45,805 nt of DNA, taken from the NCBI RefSeq assembly GCF_007997155.1, contig NZ_VORT01000018.1:1-45805 (forward strand), given 5' to 3'. The position numbers and the translations under genes are program-made. This DNA is from Aequorivita antarctica. GTDB lineage: Bacteria; Bacteroidota; Bacteroidia; Flavobacteriales; Flavobacteriaceae. Every line of letters begins with the position of its first letter. Within the stretch, counting starts at the first letter, position 1. Positions 15,319 through 23,375 of this stretch are shown here, in pieces. Below the pieces are notes generated by a model that saw only the letters and a program-made list of their open reading frames with translations, was not told the origin of the DNA and searched no databases.

Positions 15319-15711
15319 TTATATAAATCTCTCCAAATGTGAAGCCTCAATGGAATGATGCGAATCGTTGTGAACTACTATCCCATCCTTGATTACAATC
15401 ATTTGTGGGCTTTCGTGAGGCACTTTAAAGCGCGCTGCAATTTCGTTTGAAATATCGCGGTTTTGAATTAGGTCTAAATAATAAAGCTTTAGTTGTTCGT
15501 CCGTTAAATTGTAATTTCTCTCTAACAACTTCATAACTCCGCGACTTATTCCACAGCGGGTGGAATGTTTAAAAATAGCCACTGGTTTTGTTTTGGATTG
15601 TTCCACAATTTCATCCATTTGCTCCATGCGAGCCAAAATGTGCCACGGCACTTCCACTATTTCTTCTTTTACTATGTCTTTTGGTGTCTTAAATATATCA
15701 AATAATCCCAT
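15319..15711 (-). CDS. ytxJ: YtxJ/BrxC-type monothiol bacilliredoxin
   Basis: A 130-residue thioredoxin-fold protein of the YtxJ family linked to the bacillithiol system. It is expected to remove bacillithiol from oxidised protein thiols in the cytoplasm. The key sequence is KPVAIFKHSTRCGISRGVMK, with a single active-site Cys53 in TRCGIS, then YYLDLIQNRDISNEIA and the cis-proline region HESPQMIVIKDG. A single cysteine fits the monothiol type. A perfect -7 box TAGCTTTG (15734-15727) lies 16 bp before the ATG. No other bacillithiol gene is in the window. Confidence 0.9.
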   Translation of the reverse strand: MGLFDIFKTPKDIVKEEIVEVPWHILARMEQMDEIVEQSKTKPVAIFKHSTRCGISRGVMKLLERNYNLTDEQLKLYYLDLIQNRDISNEIAARFKVPHESPQMIVIKDGIVVHNDSHHSIEASHLERFI

Positions 15712-15791
15712 GGTTTATTTTTTTTACAAAGCTACATGTTATAATAGCAGATTTTCTAAAAGAAACTATAAAAAAGCTCTGTGTTAAAGCA

Positions 15792-15835
15792 GTCATAATG
15801 TCTGTTAAAACTAAGCTTTTAGCGGACATTTTGTC
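15792..15835. promoter_or_regulatory. Paired palindromic operator-like element before clpB
   Basis: Two copies of an 11-bp motif lie in opposite orientation, 33 bp apart start to start: GTCATAATGTC (15792-15802, the reverse of GACATTATGAC) and GACATTTTGTC (15825-15835). They sit inside a longer inverted repeat: AATGTCTGTTAAAA (15797-15810) against TTTTAGCGGACATT (15817-15830), 12 of 14 positions matched. The second copy overlaps the predicted -33 box. Position and symmetry suggest a binding site for a heat-shock or stress regulator; the regulator is unknown. Confidence 0.5.
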
Positions 15836-15861
15836 TTAATTTTAACTTGGCTTTGTATTTG
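15830..15861 (+). promoter_or_regulatory. Likely clpB promoter
   Basis: TTTG (15830-15833), then 20 bp, then TGTATTTG (15854-15861), one base from the TAnnTTTG consensus. The predicted start is about 70 bp before the ATG at 15938. The -33 box overlaps the right half of the paired palindrome. Confidence 0.5.
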
Positions 15862-15937
15862 CATTTCGACTACCATCAATGACTATCAGTTTCCTGATTG
15901 GAGACGAAGGGATAATTTTAAAAAAACTATTTTATAT

Positions 15938-18538
15938 ATGAACTTTAACAACTTTACCATTAAAAGCCAAGAGGCCATACAGCAAGCGCAGCAAATTGCA
16001 CAGGGCTTTGGTCACCAGCAAATTGAAAACGAACATATACTCAAAGCTATTTTTGAGGTGGATGAAAATGTAATTCCTTTTATCCTAAAGAAACTTAACG
16101 TAAACCTCGTTACCCTGAAACAAATTCTGGACAAGCAATTGGAAAGCTTCCCAAAGGTTTCTGGAGGTGATATTATGCTTTCGCGTGAAGCAAACAAAAC
16201 GGTGCTTGAGGCCAGCAATATTGCCAAAAAGATGGGTGATGAATATGTTTCCATAGAACATCTTCTATTGGCAATTCTGAGTTCCAAAAGCGCAATAGCA
16301 CAAAGTCTAAAAGACCAAGGTGTAACCGAAAAAGGAATGAAAGCCGCTATACAAGAACTACGCGGTGGTGAAAACGTAACCTCACAAAGCGCTGAGGAAA
16401 CTTATAACTCCTTAAATAAATACGCTAAAAACCTCAACCAACTTGCTCGTGATGGCAAATTGGATCCTGTGATTGGACGTGATGAGGAAATTAGAAGGAT
16501 TCTTCAAATCCTTACGCGAAGAACCAAAAACAACCCGATGCTGGTCGGTGAACCTGGAACGGGTAAAACCGCAATCGCAGAAGGTTTGGCACATAGAATA
16601 GTTGATGGTGATGTACCTGAAAATTTACGCACTAAAGAAATCTATTCCTTAGATATGGGCGCACTGATTGCCGGAGCCAAATACAAAGGTGAATTTGAAG
16701 AGCGACTAAAAGCGGTTATTAAAGAAGTTACTTCCAGCGAGGGGGATATCGTTCTTTTCATTGACGAAATACACACGCTTGTGGGTGCTGGTGGCGGCAA
16801 TGGCGCAATGGACGCCGCAAACATCTTGAAACCAGCACTTGCCCGTGGCGAATTGCGTGCAATTGGCGCAACCACTTTAGATGAATACCAAAAATATTTC
16901 GAAAAAGACAAAGCGCTGGAACGTCGTTTCCAAAAAGTGATGGTTGATGAACCAGATACCGAAAGCGCTATCTCAATTCTTCGGGGTATTAAGGAGAAAT
17001 ATGAAACCCACCACAAAGTTCGAATCAAAGACGAAGCGATTATTGCTGCCGTGGAACTTTCAGAAAGGTATATTACAAACCGTTTTCTTCCCGATAAAGC
17101 TATTGACTTGATGGACGAAGCTGCAAGTAAGCTTAGAATGGAAATCAATTCCAAGCCAGAAGAACTGGATGTTTTGGACAGAAAAGTTATGCAACTCGAG
17201 ATTGAAATTGAAGCCATAAAACGAGAAAAAGACGAAACGAAACTAAAGTCGCTTCACGCAGATCTTGCCAATTTAAAGGAAGAGCGCAATGAGCTGAACG
17301 CTAGATGGCAGAGCGAAAAAGAGGTGGTGGACAATGTGCAAAACCTAAAAACCCAGATTGAGGATTTTAAACTAGAAGCCGAACGTGCTGAACGCGATGG
17401 CGATTTTGGGAAGGTTGCGGAGCTTCGTTACGGAAAAATAAAAGATGCCCAAGCTGCTTTAAGCGAGCTGGAAACCCAATTAGCCGAAAACGACGAAGGT
17501 ACTTCTATGATTAAAGAAGAGGTAACTCGGGAAGATATTGCCGAAGTGGTTGCAAAATGGACCGGAATTCCCGTTACCAAAATGCTTCAGAGTGACCGTG
17601 AAAAACTGTTGACCTTGGAAGACCACCTTCACAAACGTGTGGTTGGACAGGATGAGGCAATTATTGCTGTGAGTGACGCTATTCGCCGTAGTCGCGCGGG
17701 CTTACAGGATGAAAAAAAACCTATTGGTAGCTTCCTTTTCCTAGGAACCACCGGTGTAGGTAAAACCGAACTTGCAAAAGCTTTGGCGGAATACTTGTTT
17801 GATGATGAAAGCGCAATGACACGTATTGATATGAGCGAATACCAAGAACGCCACAGCGTAAGCCGTTTGGTGGGCGCACCTCCGGGATATGTGGGTTATG
17901 AAGAAGGCGGGCAACTCACCGAAGCTGTACGCCGCAAACCATATAGTGTGGTTTTACTGGACGAAATTGAAAAAGCACATCCAGACACCTTCAACATTCT
18001 TTTACAGGTTTTGGACGAAGGCCGCTTGACGGATAACAAAGGGCGGGTTGCAGATTTCAAAAATACCATTATTATTATGACCAGTAATATGGGAAGCGAG
18101 ATAATCCAGGAGCGTTTTGATACCGTAAAAGACCCTGAAACCGCAATGGAAGGTGCTAAAATAGAAGTGCTTGCACTCTTAAAGCAAACCGTGCGCCCCG
18201 AGTTTTTGAACCGTATAGACGATATTATTATGTTTGCCCCACTTTCAAAAGCAGACATCCTCAAAATTGTGGGACTGCAACTGAAAAGCGTTTCCAAAAT
18301 GTTGTTGAAACAGAATATTGTTTTGGATGCTACCCCAGAAGCCATTGCATACCTCGCCAAAAAAGGCTACGACCCACAATACGGTGCAAGACCCGTGAAA
18401 AGGGTAATACAACGCGAAGTGCTAAACGAGCTTTCAAAAGAAATACTGGGCGGAAAAATAACTACGGATAGTATTATACTTTTAGATAGTTTTAATGATG
18501 CACTGGTGTTTAGAAACCAAGAGAGTTTAGTTGAATAG
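15938..18538 (+). CDS. clpB: ATP-dependent disaggregase ClpB
   Basis: An 866-residue Hsp100 chaperone that works with DnaK to pull apart aggregated proteins in the cytoplasm. In order: an N-terminal domain of two Clp-N repeats (about 1-145), the first AAA+ module with Walker A GEPGTGKT (204-211) and the [14 protein letters not shown] segment, the ClpB-specific coiled-coil middle domain (about 400-530), the second AAA+ module with Walker [11 protein letters not shown] near 605 and the [13 protein letters not shown] pore-loop segment, and the C-terminal small domain ([16 protein letters not shown]). The middle domain separates it from ClpA and ClpC, and length is normal. It is monocistronic, with an operator-like palindrome upstream and a strong terminator downstream. 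Confidence 0.97.
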   Translation: MNFNNFTIKSQEAIQQAQQIAQGFGHQQIENEHILKAIFEVDENVIPFILKKLNVNLVTLKQILDKQLESFPKVSGGDIMLSREANKTVLEASNIAKKMGDEYVSIEHLLLAILSSKSAIAQSLKDQGVTEKGMKAAIQELRGGENVTSQSAEETYNSLNKYAKNLNQLARDGKLDPVIGRDEEIRRILQILTRRTKNNPMLVGEPGTGKTAIAEGLAHRIVDGDVPENLRTKEIYSLDMGALIAGAKYKGEFEERLKAVIKEVTSSEGDIVLFIDEIHTLVGAGGGNGAMDAANILKPALARGELRAIGATTLDEYQKYFEKDKALERRFQKVMVDEPDTESAISILRGIKEKYETHHKVRIKDEAIIAAVELSERYITNRFLPDKAIDLMDEAASKLRMEINSKPEELDVLDRKVMQLEIEIEAIKREKDETKLKSLHADLANLKEERNELNARWQSEKEVVDNVQNLKTQIEDFKLEAERAERDGDFGKVAELRYGKIKDAQAALSELETQLAENDEGTSMIKEEVTREDIAEVVAKWTGIPVTKMLQSDREKLLTLEDHLHKRVVGQDEAIIAVSDAIRRSRAGLQDEKKPIGSFLFLGTTGVGKTELAKALAEYLFDDESAMTRIDMSEYQERHSVSRLVGAPPGYVGYEEGGQLTEAVRRKPYSVVLLDEIEKAHPDTFNILLQVLDEGRLTDNKGRVADFKNTIIIMTSNMGSEIIQERFDTVKDPETAMEGAKIEVLALLKQTVRPEFLNRIDDIIMFAPLSKADILKIVGLQLKSVSKMLLKQNIVLDATPEAIAYLAKKGYDPQYGARPVKRVIQREVLNELSKEILGGKITTDSIILLDSFNDALVFRNQESLVE

Positions 18539-18563
18539 GCTGTAGGCTTTATATTTAAAGATA

Positions 18564-18593
18564 AACCCCCAAGCGTTTGCTTGGGGGTTTTTT
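18564..18593 (+). terminator. clpB terminator
   Basis: AACCCCCAAGC-type arm (18564-18574) pairs with GCTTGGGGGTT (18579-18589) and is followed by a T-run. The hairpin is GC-rich and begins 26 bp after the stop codon. Confidence 0.9.
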
Positions 18594-18649
18594 GATATGG
18601 AAGATGATCTATTAGAAGCTGTTATTTCACCCTAAAAAAAACGACCACG

Positions 18650-19234
18650 CTAAAGCATTTTCCGAACCCATTCGTTGGGTATCATATCTATGGTTAAGTT
18701 AATACGTTGTGTTTCTCCTAGATTAGTCACTTCATGAGGATCAGTAAGTCTTAAATACCAACATTCACCAGGCTGCATGGGCACTGGAGTTTTATTCAAC
18801 AGGAACTTAACTTTATCGTTAATAAGGATTGGAATGGTAAGGCGCAAAACAGACTTATGCACCTCTATAGCAAGTGTAGGATCTGTATGCTCTTTTACTA
18901 TTGATCCTGGAGCAAGGCGAAGCAATCTCACCAAAGTGACCTCCGTATTTTTTCTAAAGGTGTCAACAACATTCGTTAGGTACGGGCTATTTTCTAGAAA
19001 AGGGGTGTCAAGCCAGTCTGTCCAAGAACCATCTGCATAATCTGCTGCTGGTGGCGGAAAAGGTAACGAAGTATCCACAATATGTGCAGGCGCCCGTAGC
19101 GAGATTACATCGTAATATTCAAAACCTCCTAGATTTAAGGCTTCAACTTCCGCAAGCATTTTGGCAGCATCAAATGTTAAAGGCAATTTAATACGGTCTT
19201 TGTTTTGAGTTTTAGATTCGTCGTTCTGTATCAT
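18650..19234 (-). CDS. Aspartyl/asparaginyl beta-hydroxylase family protein
   Basis: A 194-residue enzyme of the 2-oxoglutarate and Fe(II)-dependent aspartyl/asparaginyl beta-hydroxylase family. The facial triad and co-substrate residues are visible: HTD (His116, Asp118), His167 in RLTDPHEVTN and Arg177 in ETQRINL. The sequence PGECWYLRLTDPHEV is typical of the family. Substrates in bacteria are mostly unknown; they may be proteins, peptides or a siderophore/antibiotic precursor. No biosynthetic cluster is next to it. There is no signal peptide. It starts about 40 bp from a degenerate palindromic element. Confidence 0.85.
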   Translation of the reverse strand: MIQNDESKTQNKDRIKLPLTFDAAKMLAEVEALNLGGFEYYDVISLRAPAHIVDTSLPFPPPAADYADGSWTDWLDTPFLENSPYLTNVVDTFRKNTEVTLVRLLRLAPGSIVKEHTDPTLAIEVHKSVLRLTIPILINDKVKFLLNKTPVPMQPGECWYLRLTDPHEVTNLGETQRINLTIDMIPNEWVRKML

Positions 19235-19274
19235 TGTTTAGTGATTTGATTTGCCATTTTTGGATTAACTTTTT

Positions 19275-19372
19275 GTTTGGGTGGCTATGCATTGCAAACG
19301 TGCGGTAGCGAGGGGAAGAAATTAGTTGTTTTACCTCAGTTTTTTGTTGCGCGTTCGGCTTTATTCTTTTCT
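19275..19372. repeat. Degenerate copy (half) of the palindromic element
   Basis: GTTTGGGTGGCTATGC (19275-19290), followed by ATTGCAAACGTGCGGTAGCG, resembles the left arm of the palindrome at 20034-20201 (CGTTTAGGCTATGG...CGTTGCGG). The matching second arm is not recognisable, although a TTGCGCGTTCGGC remnant lies at about 19347-19359. It follows the stop codon of the hydrolase-like gene. A 61-codon open frame across it is treated as spurious. Confidence 0.4.
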
Positions 19373-20014
19373 TTATAAACTTTGTTTTAATATCCATTTT
19401 TTGGTTGGTTTAATCCAAACGTCTAATGGTTTGTATAAAAATCCGTGACCTAAATTTGTTTTCAATTCCAATTGTTCAAATTTCGTGGTATAATTTTCAG
19501 AGTTTTTCCAGTAATCATAATTTTTTCCCGCAATACTATCCGACAATTCGTAAATGCATAATACTTGTCCGTGAAATTTCCAATTATTATTCGTTTCTTG
19601 ATATTCGTTGTTTCCAGCAAGAAACACATAATTAATTGGATTTAGATTTAAGTCAGAAATATTCGAGGCAATTATTGCACCTTTTGATGCTCCAATAACC
19701 GTTATATTCGTCGGTTTTATGCCTACATGTATAAGGCTATCTATTTGTTTTGAAATCTTAATGGCATACGCTCTTGGTTCAACATTTTCTTTTCGGATTT
19801 CATAATAAACCTTGGATTTTTCAAATTTTAAAGCGGAAATAATGCTGTCTAATTCATAAATACCAAACTCCTCACTAAAAGCATTTTTCCCTTGTTGTTC
19901 AATTATTCGACCGTGAATGTAAAAAATTTGTTTTCTACTATTTGTTTCGCTGAAATTTGATTTACAACTAATTTGAATGAATATTATAAGCGCAAATAAG
20001 AAAAATTTTTTCAT
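19373..20014 (-). CDS. Putative alpha/beta hydrolase-like lipoprotein
   Basis: A 213-residue lipoprotein (MKKFFLFALIIFIQISC, Cys17). The rest resembles a small alpha/beta hydrolase: an oxyanion-type start FYIHGRIIEQQG, a nucleophile elbow GASKGA (TVIGASKGAIIASN), and a late His in NLGHGFLYKP. Substrate and partners are unknown. It is bracketed by a palindromic element at its start (20034-20201) and a degenerate one after its stop. This, together with its AT-rich composition, suggests an acquired, cassette-like gene. Confidence 0.65.
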   Translation of the reverse strand: MKKFFLFALIIFIQISCKSNFSETNSRKQIFYIHGRIIEQQGKNAFSEEFGIYELDSIISALKFEKSKVYYEIRKENVEPRAYAIKISKQIDSLIHVGIKPTNITVIGASKGAIIASNISDLNLNPINYVFLAGNNEYQETNNNWKFHGQVLCIYELSDSIAGKNYDYWKNSENYTTKFEQLELKTNLGHGFLYKPLDVWIKPTKKWILKQSL

Positions 20015-20033
20015 TTTATGATTTTTGTTTTTA

Positions 20034-20201
20034 GCTGACGCATAACGTTTAGGCTATGGTTTCGTTGCGGAAAATGTCCGAAGGACTTTTCCGCTGTAGC
20101 CGAAAGATAGCAAAACGGCGAGACACGAGCAAAGCGAACTGGCGCCAGCAATTTTCGGCAGAAAATTCCGCCGCAATGACTATAGCCGTTGTTACCCAAC
20201 G
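20034..20201. repeat. Imperfect palindromic element between two small genes
   Basis: Read leftward it starts GTTGGGTAACAACGGCTATA and ends CCATAGCCTAAACGTTATGC. GGCTATaGTcaTTGCGG near one end pairs with CCGCAAcgAAaCCATAGCC near the other. The outer TAAC and GTTA are complementary too. The centre has extra pairing (GTCCGAAGGAC, TTGCTGGCGCCAG). Ends of the form TAAC...GTTA with an imperfect stem resemble integron attC sites, but the core bases are not a clean match. It is also GC-richer than its neighbours. Confidence 0.5.
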
Positions 20202-20694
20202 TTTTTTTATTCAGCTTTGTTGGATTATCAGTTCGATTAAAATCAGAGTAAAGTCAGTCAATAAAGCTCTTTTTACGGTTATCTTCTTATTTATTAGTTT
20301 AAATCCTATTACAATTCCGACAATCGCAAATATGGAATTCATTATTAAAATCCAATTTGGAATATAAAAAGTCGGATGAAATTCTGTGAAATGGTATCTG
20401 AACAGAAGGTCAAGACTAAACCAAGTCCAGAATAAATTTACAGTTATTATTATCAGTCCAATTATTTTCCTTTGTTTTAGAAATATCAGACAAGAAATAA
20501 TTGTCAAAAATAGAATTCCAATTGTTCCGTAATATATTAATCCTATCCACAATTTAATGTCGTGAAATCCCTCCGCAAATTCGTTAATGAAAAATTCGGA
20601 TGAGAAAAATAAGAGTAATGTCAAAAGTATAAATACAGCTAAATGAATTACTATAATTTTCTTTGTATTCATTTTGTTCAAATGTTGGGTAACA
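20190..20694. repeat. 11-bp perfect inverted repeat bracketing the small membrane gene
   Basis: TGTTACCCAAC at 20190-20200 and its exact reverse complement GTTGGGTAACA at 20684-20694 flank the gene at 20211-20672, 10-12 bp from its stop and start codons. Each copy is the gene-proximal end of one of the two palindromic elements. Confidence 0.7.
20211..20672 (-). CDS. Small membrane protein, unknown function
   Basis: A 153-residue protein from the ATG at 20672 (a TTG three codons upstream is less likely). Four hydrophobic segments are visible: about 5-25 (IIVIHLAVFILLTLLLFFS), 42-64 (IGLIYYGTIGILFLTIISCL), 70-90 and 108-128 (WILIMNSIFAIVGIVIGF). No family is recognised. It is very AT-rich and enclosed by the 11-bp inverted repeat, so it looks like an accessory, possibly mobile, single-gene unit. 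Many genes in such units encode membrane proteins of unknown role. Confidence 0.6.
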   Translation of the reverse strand: MNTKKIIVIHLAVFILLTLLLFFSSEFFINEFAEGFHDIKLWIGLIYYGTIGILFLTIISCLIFLKQRKIIGLIIITVNLFWTWFSLDLLFRYHFTEFHPTFYIPNWILIMNSIFAIVGIVIGFKLINKKITVKRALLTDFTLILIELIIQQS

Positions 20695-20740
20695 TGCGGA
20701 TAAATGCAACAGTTGCATTTATTCCTTATATATGGTTATA
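20684..20740. repeat. Second palindromic element, upstream of the small membrane gene
   Basis: GTTGGGTAACAT is followed by GGATAAATGCAAC (20698-20710), which pairs with GTTGCATTTATTCC (20712-20725) with one bulge; TAACAT then pairs with ATGGTTA (20731-20737). It shares the GTTGGGTAAC head and the GTTAT-like tail with the element at 20034-20201, in opposite orientation. Confidence 0.5.
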
Positions 20741-20835
20741 TTGTTTCACTTCAAATATAATACAAATCCTCCATCACTTCCCCATCACCCCCATCAACAG
20801 CTCCAACCGCCCAAAAAGATTCCGTTTTCATTTAA

Positions 20836-20882
20836 AAACAAAAAACCTGAAACAAAGCAACTGGGCTTTGTTTCAGGTTTTT
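20836..20882 (-). terminator. Terminator of the T9SS-sorted thioredoxin-like gene
   Basis: AACCTGAAACAAAGC (20844-20858) pairs perfectly with GCTTTGTTTCAGGTT (20865-20879). Read leftward, the A-run at 20836-20845 gives the T-tract. It lies 28 bp after the stop codon. Confidence 0.9.
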
Positions 20883-20909
20883 CAATTAATCGTTTATAAT
20901 TTGCCTTAT

Positions 20910-21695
20910 TTACTCAATGATAATTCTTTTGGTAATTGAATTTTCATCTGAAGTAACCTTCACCATATAAACGCCTGGTGCAAGTTGAAGGTTTAAGTTT
21001 ATGTTTTTATCTGAATAGTTGTTCTGAAAAACTTGTTGTCCAAGTGTGTTGAATATCGCTACGGAAGACTCCACGCTACTTGGCAGACTGATGCTTACAT
21101 TACCTTTAGAAACTGTTGGATAGATGCTGAAATCAAAAGCAGTTGCTTCTTCAATACCAACAGTACATTGCATTGCAGGTGGCTCAAAACCTTGTGGAAA
21201 AGTGTTCTCAAAGGTTTCTATTCCGCTTAGTGGCCAAATGTCTTTGTTCAGCAAAACATTTCCTGGGCCTATCAAGCAAAAAGTAGGATATGCGTTAACC
21301 CCAAAATTAGTGTCAACTTCTGGGCCGCCACCTTCATTACTTACTGCAGGCGCATGGTTAAATGGACCTCCAAATTCTTCTTCATACCCTCTAACACGAG
21401 CATCATTGTCATTTCCATTATTAATGGAAATAGCAAATACGTCACCTTGGTTACAACCATACTTATCAAAAAACTCATTAAAAATAGGCGCAGATCCTTG
21501 GCAAGGAACACAATCCACAAAAAAGAAATCGAGCCAAACATATTTTCCCTCAGCAGTAAGCGTATACAGGTTATACTCGTTTCCTTCCGTATCGGTTACG
21601 GTAAAATCATCTACTACATCGCCAACGTTGTAGTTATTTACCTGCGCATTTGCGAAAACGGTAAATAGTAAAAGAATTAATGTAATTTTTTTCAT
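20910..21695 (-). CDS. Secreted thioredoxin-like protein with T9SS sorting domain
   Basis: A 261-residue exported protein. The signal peptide (1-17, MKKITLILLLFTVFANA) is followed by an AhpC/TlpA-type thioredoxin domain (about 20-165) with WLDFFFVDCVPCQGSAP, where Cys62 and Cys65 form the redox pair. The last 75 residues are a T9SS type A sorting domain (FSIYPTVSKGNVSISLP ... IFNTLGQQVFQNNY ... LAPGVYMVKVTSDENSITKR), which directs the protein through the type IX system to the surface or medium. A surface disulfide or thiol role is inferred. The leader before the ATG is similar to that of the sorted proteins at 42268 and 44065. Confidence 0.85.
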   Translation of the reverse strand: MKKITLILLLFTVFANAQVNNYNVGDVVDDFTVTDTEGNEYNLYTLTAEGKYVWLDFFFVDCVPCQGSAPIFNEFFDKYGCNQGDVFAISINNGNDNDARVRGYEEEFGGPFNHAPAVSNEGGGPEVDTNFGVNAYPTFCLIGPGNVLLNKDIWPLSGIETFENTFPQGFEPPAMQCTVGIEEATAFDFSIYPTVSKGNVSISLPSSVESSVAIFNTLGQQVFQNNYSDKNINLNLQLAPGVYMVKVTSDENSITKRIIIE

Positions 21696-21783
21696 AATAG
21701 TTTAAAGTTTTAAGGTTGAATTATGCGAAGTTATGTATTTGCCTTATAAGAAGGCTGTTATCCTTAAAGAAATTACACTTTTT

Positions 21784-21829
21784 TAAAAAAAAGACCCCTC
21801 AAAATTTTAATAGCTGAAATTTTGAGGGG
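21784..21829 (-). terminator. Terminator of csbD-family gene
   Basis: CCCCTCAAAATTT (21795-21807) pairs with AAATTTTGAGGGG (21817-21829). The A-run at 21784-21792 gives the T-tract leftward. Confidence 0.85.
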
Positions 21830-21869
21830 CCAGGCTTCAAATAAAGTGGTACTTAAAGTTTAGAGAAAA

Positions 21870-22055
21870 CTACCACTTGTCAATCTGTTCCTTCAATTTC
21901 TCTTTGGTTTGACCCGTTTTCTCTTGAAGGCGACCAAGTAATTCGTCAGATTTACCTTCAGCGTACATCAGGTCATCATCGGTAAGGTCTGCATATTCTT
22001 GTTTGAATTTACCTTTTACTTGTTTCCATTTTCCTTTAAACTGATCTTCGTTCAT
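21870..22055 (-). CDS. CsbD family stress protein
   Basis: A 61-residue, highly charged cytoplasmic protein of the CsbD family. It opens MNEDQFKGKWKQVKGKFKQE, followed by the conserved DLTDDDLMYAEGKSDELLG and KTGQTKEKLKEQID. In other bacteria members are induced by general or envelope stress; the biochemical function is unknown. It is a single gene with its own terminator. Length is normal for the family. Confidence 0.9.
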   Translation of the reverse strand: MNEDQFKGKWKQVKGKFKQEYADLTDDDLMYAEGKSDELLGRLQEKTGQTKEKLKEQIDKW

Positions 22056-22164
22056 AGCTTTTTGTTTTAAGTTAAATTAATTTTTCGTTTTCGTATTATA
22101 AAATTACAACAGCAATCCTTCCATTTATAATAATGAAATACTAAAGGTTAAACAGATTTAGTTA

Positions 22165-22172
22165 TAACTTTG
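22165..22172 (+). promoter_or_regulatory. -7 box before the histidine phosphatase gene
   Basis: TAACTTTG is a perfect TAnnTTTG match. A transcription start near 22179 would leave about 33 bp of leader before the ATG at 22212 and excludes the upstream in-frame ATG at 22170 as the translation start. No clear -33 box is visible. Confidence 0.4.
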
Positions 22173-22211
22173 CTAATGATTCTTAAAAACTGTTATTTAA
22201 AAAGAAGAACT

Positions 22212-22766
22212 ATGAAACATATCATCATTTTACTAACACTATTGCCATTTTTCACCTTTTGTGGTCAACAAAAAGAAAAGGACGAAGAAAGCAAAACTGC
22301 TGAAACAGTAAAAGAAGCACCTACAGCCCATTATAGCGCTACTTATTACCTAATTCGCCACGCCGAAAAGGTGCGTACAGACCCCAAAGACCAAGACCCT
22401 ACCCTAAACATAGACGGTTTGATGCGTGCCAAACGTTGGGCTACCTATTTTGAACCTATTAAGATTGATGAAATTTACATAACCAAATATATCCGCACCA
22501 AGCAGACCATATCTTTTATTGCACAACAAAAACAGGTTTCGCCTAAACGTTACGACCCAAACACCATCTATTCTGAAGAATTTTTAAAAGAAACCAACGG
22601 CAAAACAGTGCTTATTGCGGGCCACAGTAACACTACACCGCATTTGGTTAACCAACTTATTGGCGAGGAAAAGTATAAGGATATGGACGACAGCGATAAT
22701 GCTACCCTTTTTAAAGTAACTATAAACGGCAACGACAAAAAAGTAGAGACCATCACAGTAAAGTAA
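22212..22766 (+). CDS. Histidine phosphatase (SixA/PGAM-like) lipoprotein
   Basis: A 184-residue lipoprotein: MKHIIILLTLLPFFTFC with Cys17, preceded by AAGAAGAAC. The body is a short histidine-phosphatase fold with YYLIRHAEKVR (the catalytic RH pair), ITKYIRTKQTISF and the second active-site His in IAGHSNTTPHLV. Such proteins remove phosphate from small molecules or phospho-histidine; this one acts in the envelope, so the SixA role in the cytoplasm does not apply directly. The start at 22170 proposed by the longest frame lies in the promoter region. Confidence 0.8.
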   Translation: MKHIIILLTLLPFFTFCGQQKEKDEESKTAETVKEAPTAHYSATYYLIRHAEKVRTDPKDQDPTLNIDGLMRAKRWATYFEPIKIDEIYITKYIRTKQTISFIAQQKQVSPKRYDPNTIYSEEFLKETNGKTVLIAGHSNTTPHLVNQLIGEEKYKDMDDSDNATLFKVTINGNDKKVETITVK

Positions 22767-22820
22767 CGCTTATTGATTAAATCTCTGTGCTAATTTCTCC
22801 ATACTCAATACTAATTATTC

Positions 22821-22828
22821 TATTTTTG
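22821..22828 (+). promoter_or_regulatory. -7 box immediately before smpB
   Basis: TATTTTTG is a perfect TAnnTTTG match ending 5 bp before the smpB ATG. A start about 6-7 bases further on would give an almost leaderless mRNA. Confidence 0.4.
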
Positions 22829-22833
22829 CCTCT

Positions 22834-23298
22834 ATGGCAATCCAGAAAAACGTAAAAATAAAAAACCGCAAAGCTAAGTTTGAGTACGAAATCCTCGATA
22901 CTTTCACAGCAGGCATCGTGCTGCGCGGTACCGAAATAAAAGCCATCCGTGAGGGTAAGGCTTCTATTGCCGAAAGTTTTTGCGAGTTCAGCAACAGCGA
23001 GCTTTTCGTTATAAACATGACCGTGCAGGAATACAGCCACGCCACCCACTTCAGCCACGCCCCAAAGAGCGAACGCAAACTCCTCTTAAACCGCAGCGAG
23101 TTGAAAAAGCTGGAAAAAGAAGTGAAAAACAGCGGCCTCACCATTATCCCTTTAGTACTATTTACCAATGACAAAGGCCTTGCGAAAATTGACATCGCCC
23201 TTTGTCGCGGTAAAAAAGAATACGACAAACGGGAAGTAATCAAGGACCGCGATTCTAAAAAGCAACTTAGCAGGATTAAGAAGGCTTTTAATAATTAA
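22834..23298 (+). CDS. smpB: SsrA-binding protein SmpB
   Basis: A 154-residue RNA-binding protein that partners with tmRNA to rescue stalled ribosomes. Typical features are the start KIKNRKAKFEYEILDTFTAG, LRGTEIKAIREGKASIAESF, the HATHFSHAPKSERKLLLN segment, GLTIIPLVLFTNDKGLAKIDIAL and the basic tail GKKEYDKREVIKDRDSKKQL needed in the ribosomal A site. It is complete and of normal length. The tmRNA gene is not in the window. Confidence 0.97.
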   Translation: MAIQKNVKIKNRKAKFEYEILDTFTAGIVLRGTEIKAIREGKASIAESFCEFSNSELFVINMTVQEYSHATHFSHAPKSERKLLLNRSELKKLEKEVKNSGLTIIPLVLFTNDKGLAKIDIALCRGKKEYDKREVIKDRDSKKQLSRIKKAFNN

Positions 23299-23375
23299 TT
23301 CATAAAAATTTTACAGGCACACATCCTTTTGGTATTTTGGTTCGTAAATAACCAAAGTAGCCATTGTTCCTTTTT

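Noticed and set aside
16642-17217. 191-codon frame opposite clpB
   Set aside because: A long antisense frame is expected in the codon bias of clpB; it has a low-complexity serine/isoleucine-rich product and no start context.
19212-19397. 61-codon leftward open frame between the hydroxylase and the hydrolase-like gene
   Set aside because: It overlaps both neighbours, crosses the degenerate palindromic element and has no protein-like features.
20056-20367. 103-codon rightward open frame over the palindrome
   Set aside because: Reads through the palindromic element and antisense to the small membrane gene; composition is that of a shadow frame.
20034-20740. Classical integron with attC sites
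   Set aside because: No integrase gene is in the window, and core sites deviate from RYYYAAC/GTTRRRY; kept only as an attC-like resemblance.
20751-20831. 26-codon leftward frame starting MKTESFWAVGAVDGGDGE
   Set aside because: The Gly/Asp run comes from a local CCATCAC-type simple repeat; no leader or promoter was found, and it sits next to a terminator.
22170-22211. Upstream start for the histidine phosphatase
   Set aside because: The codons overlap a perfect -7 promoter box and would bury the lipoprotein signal.
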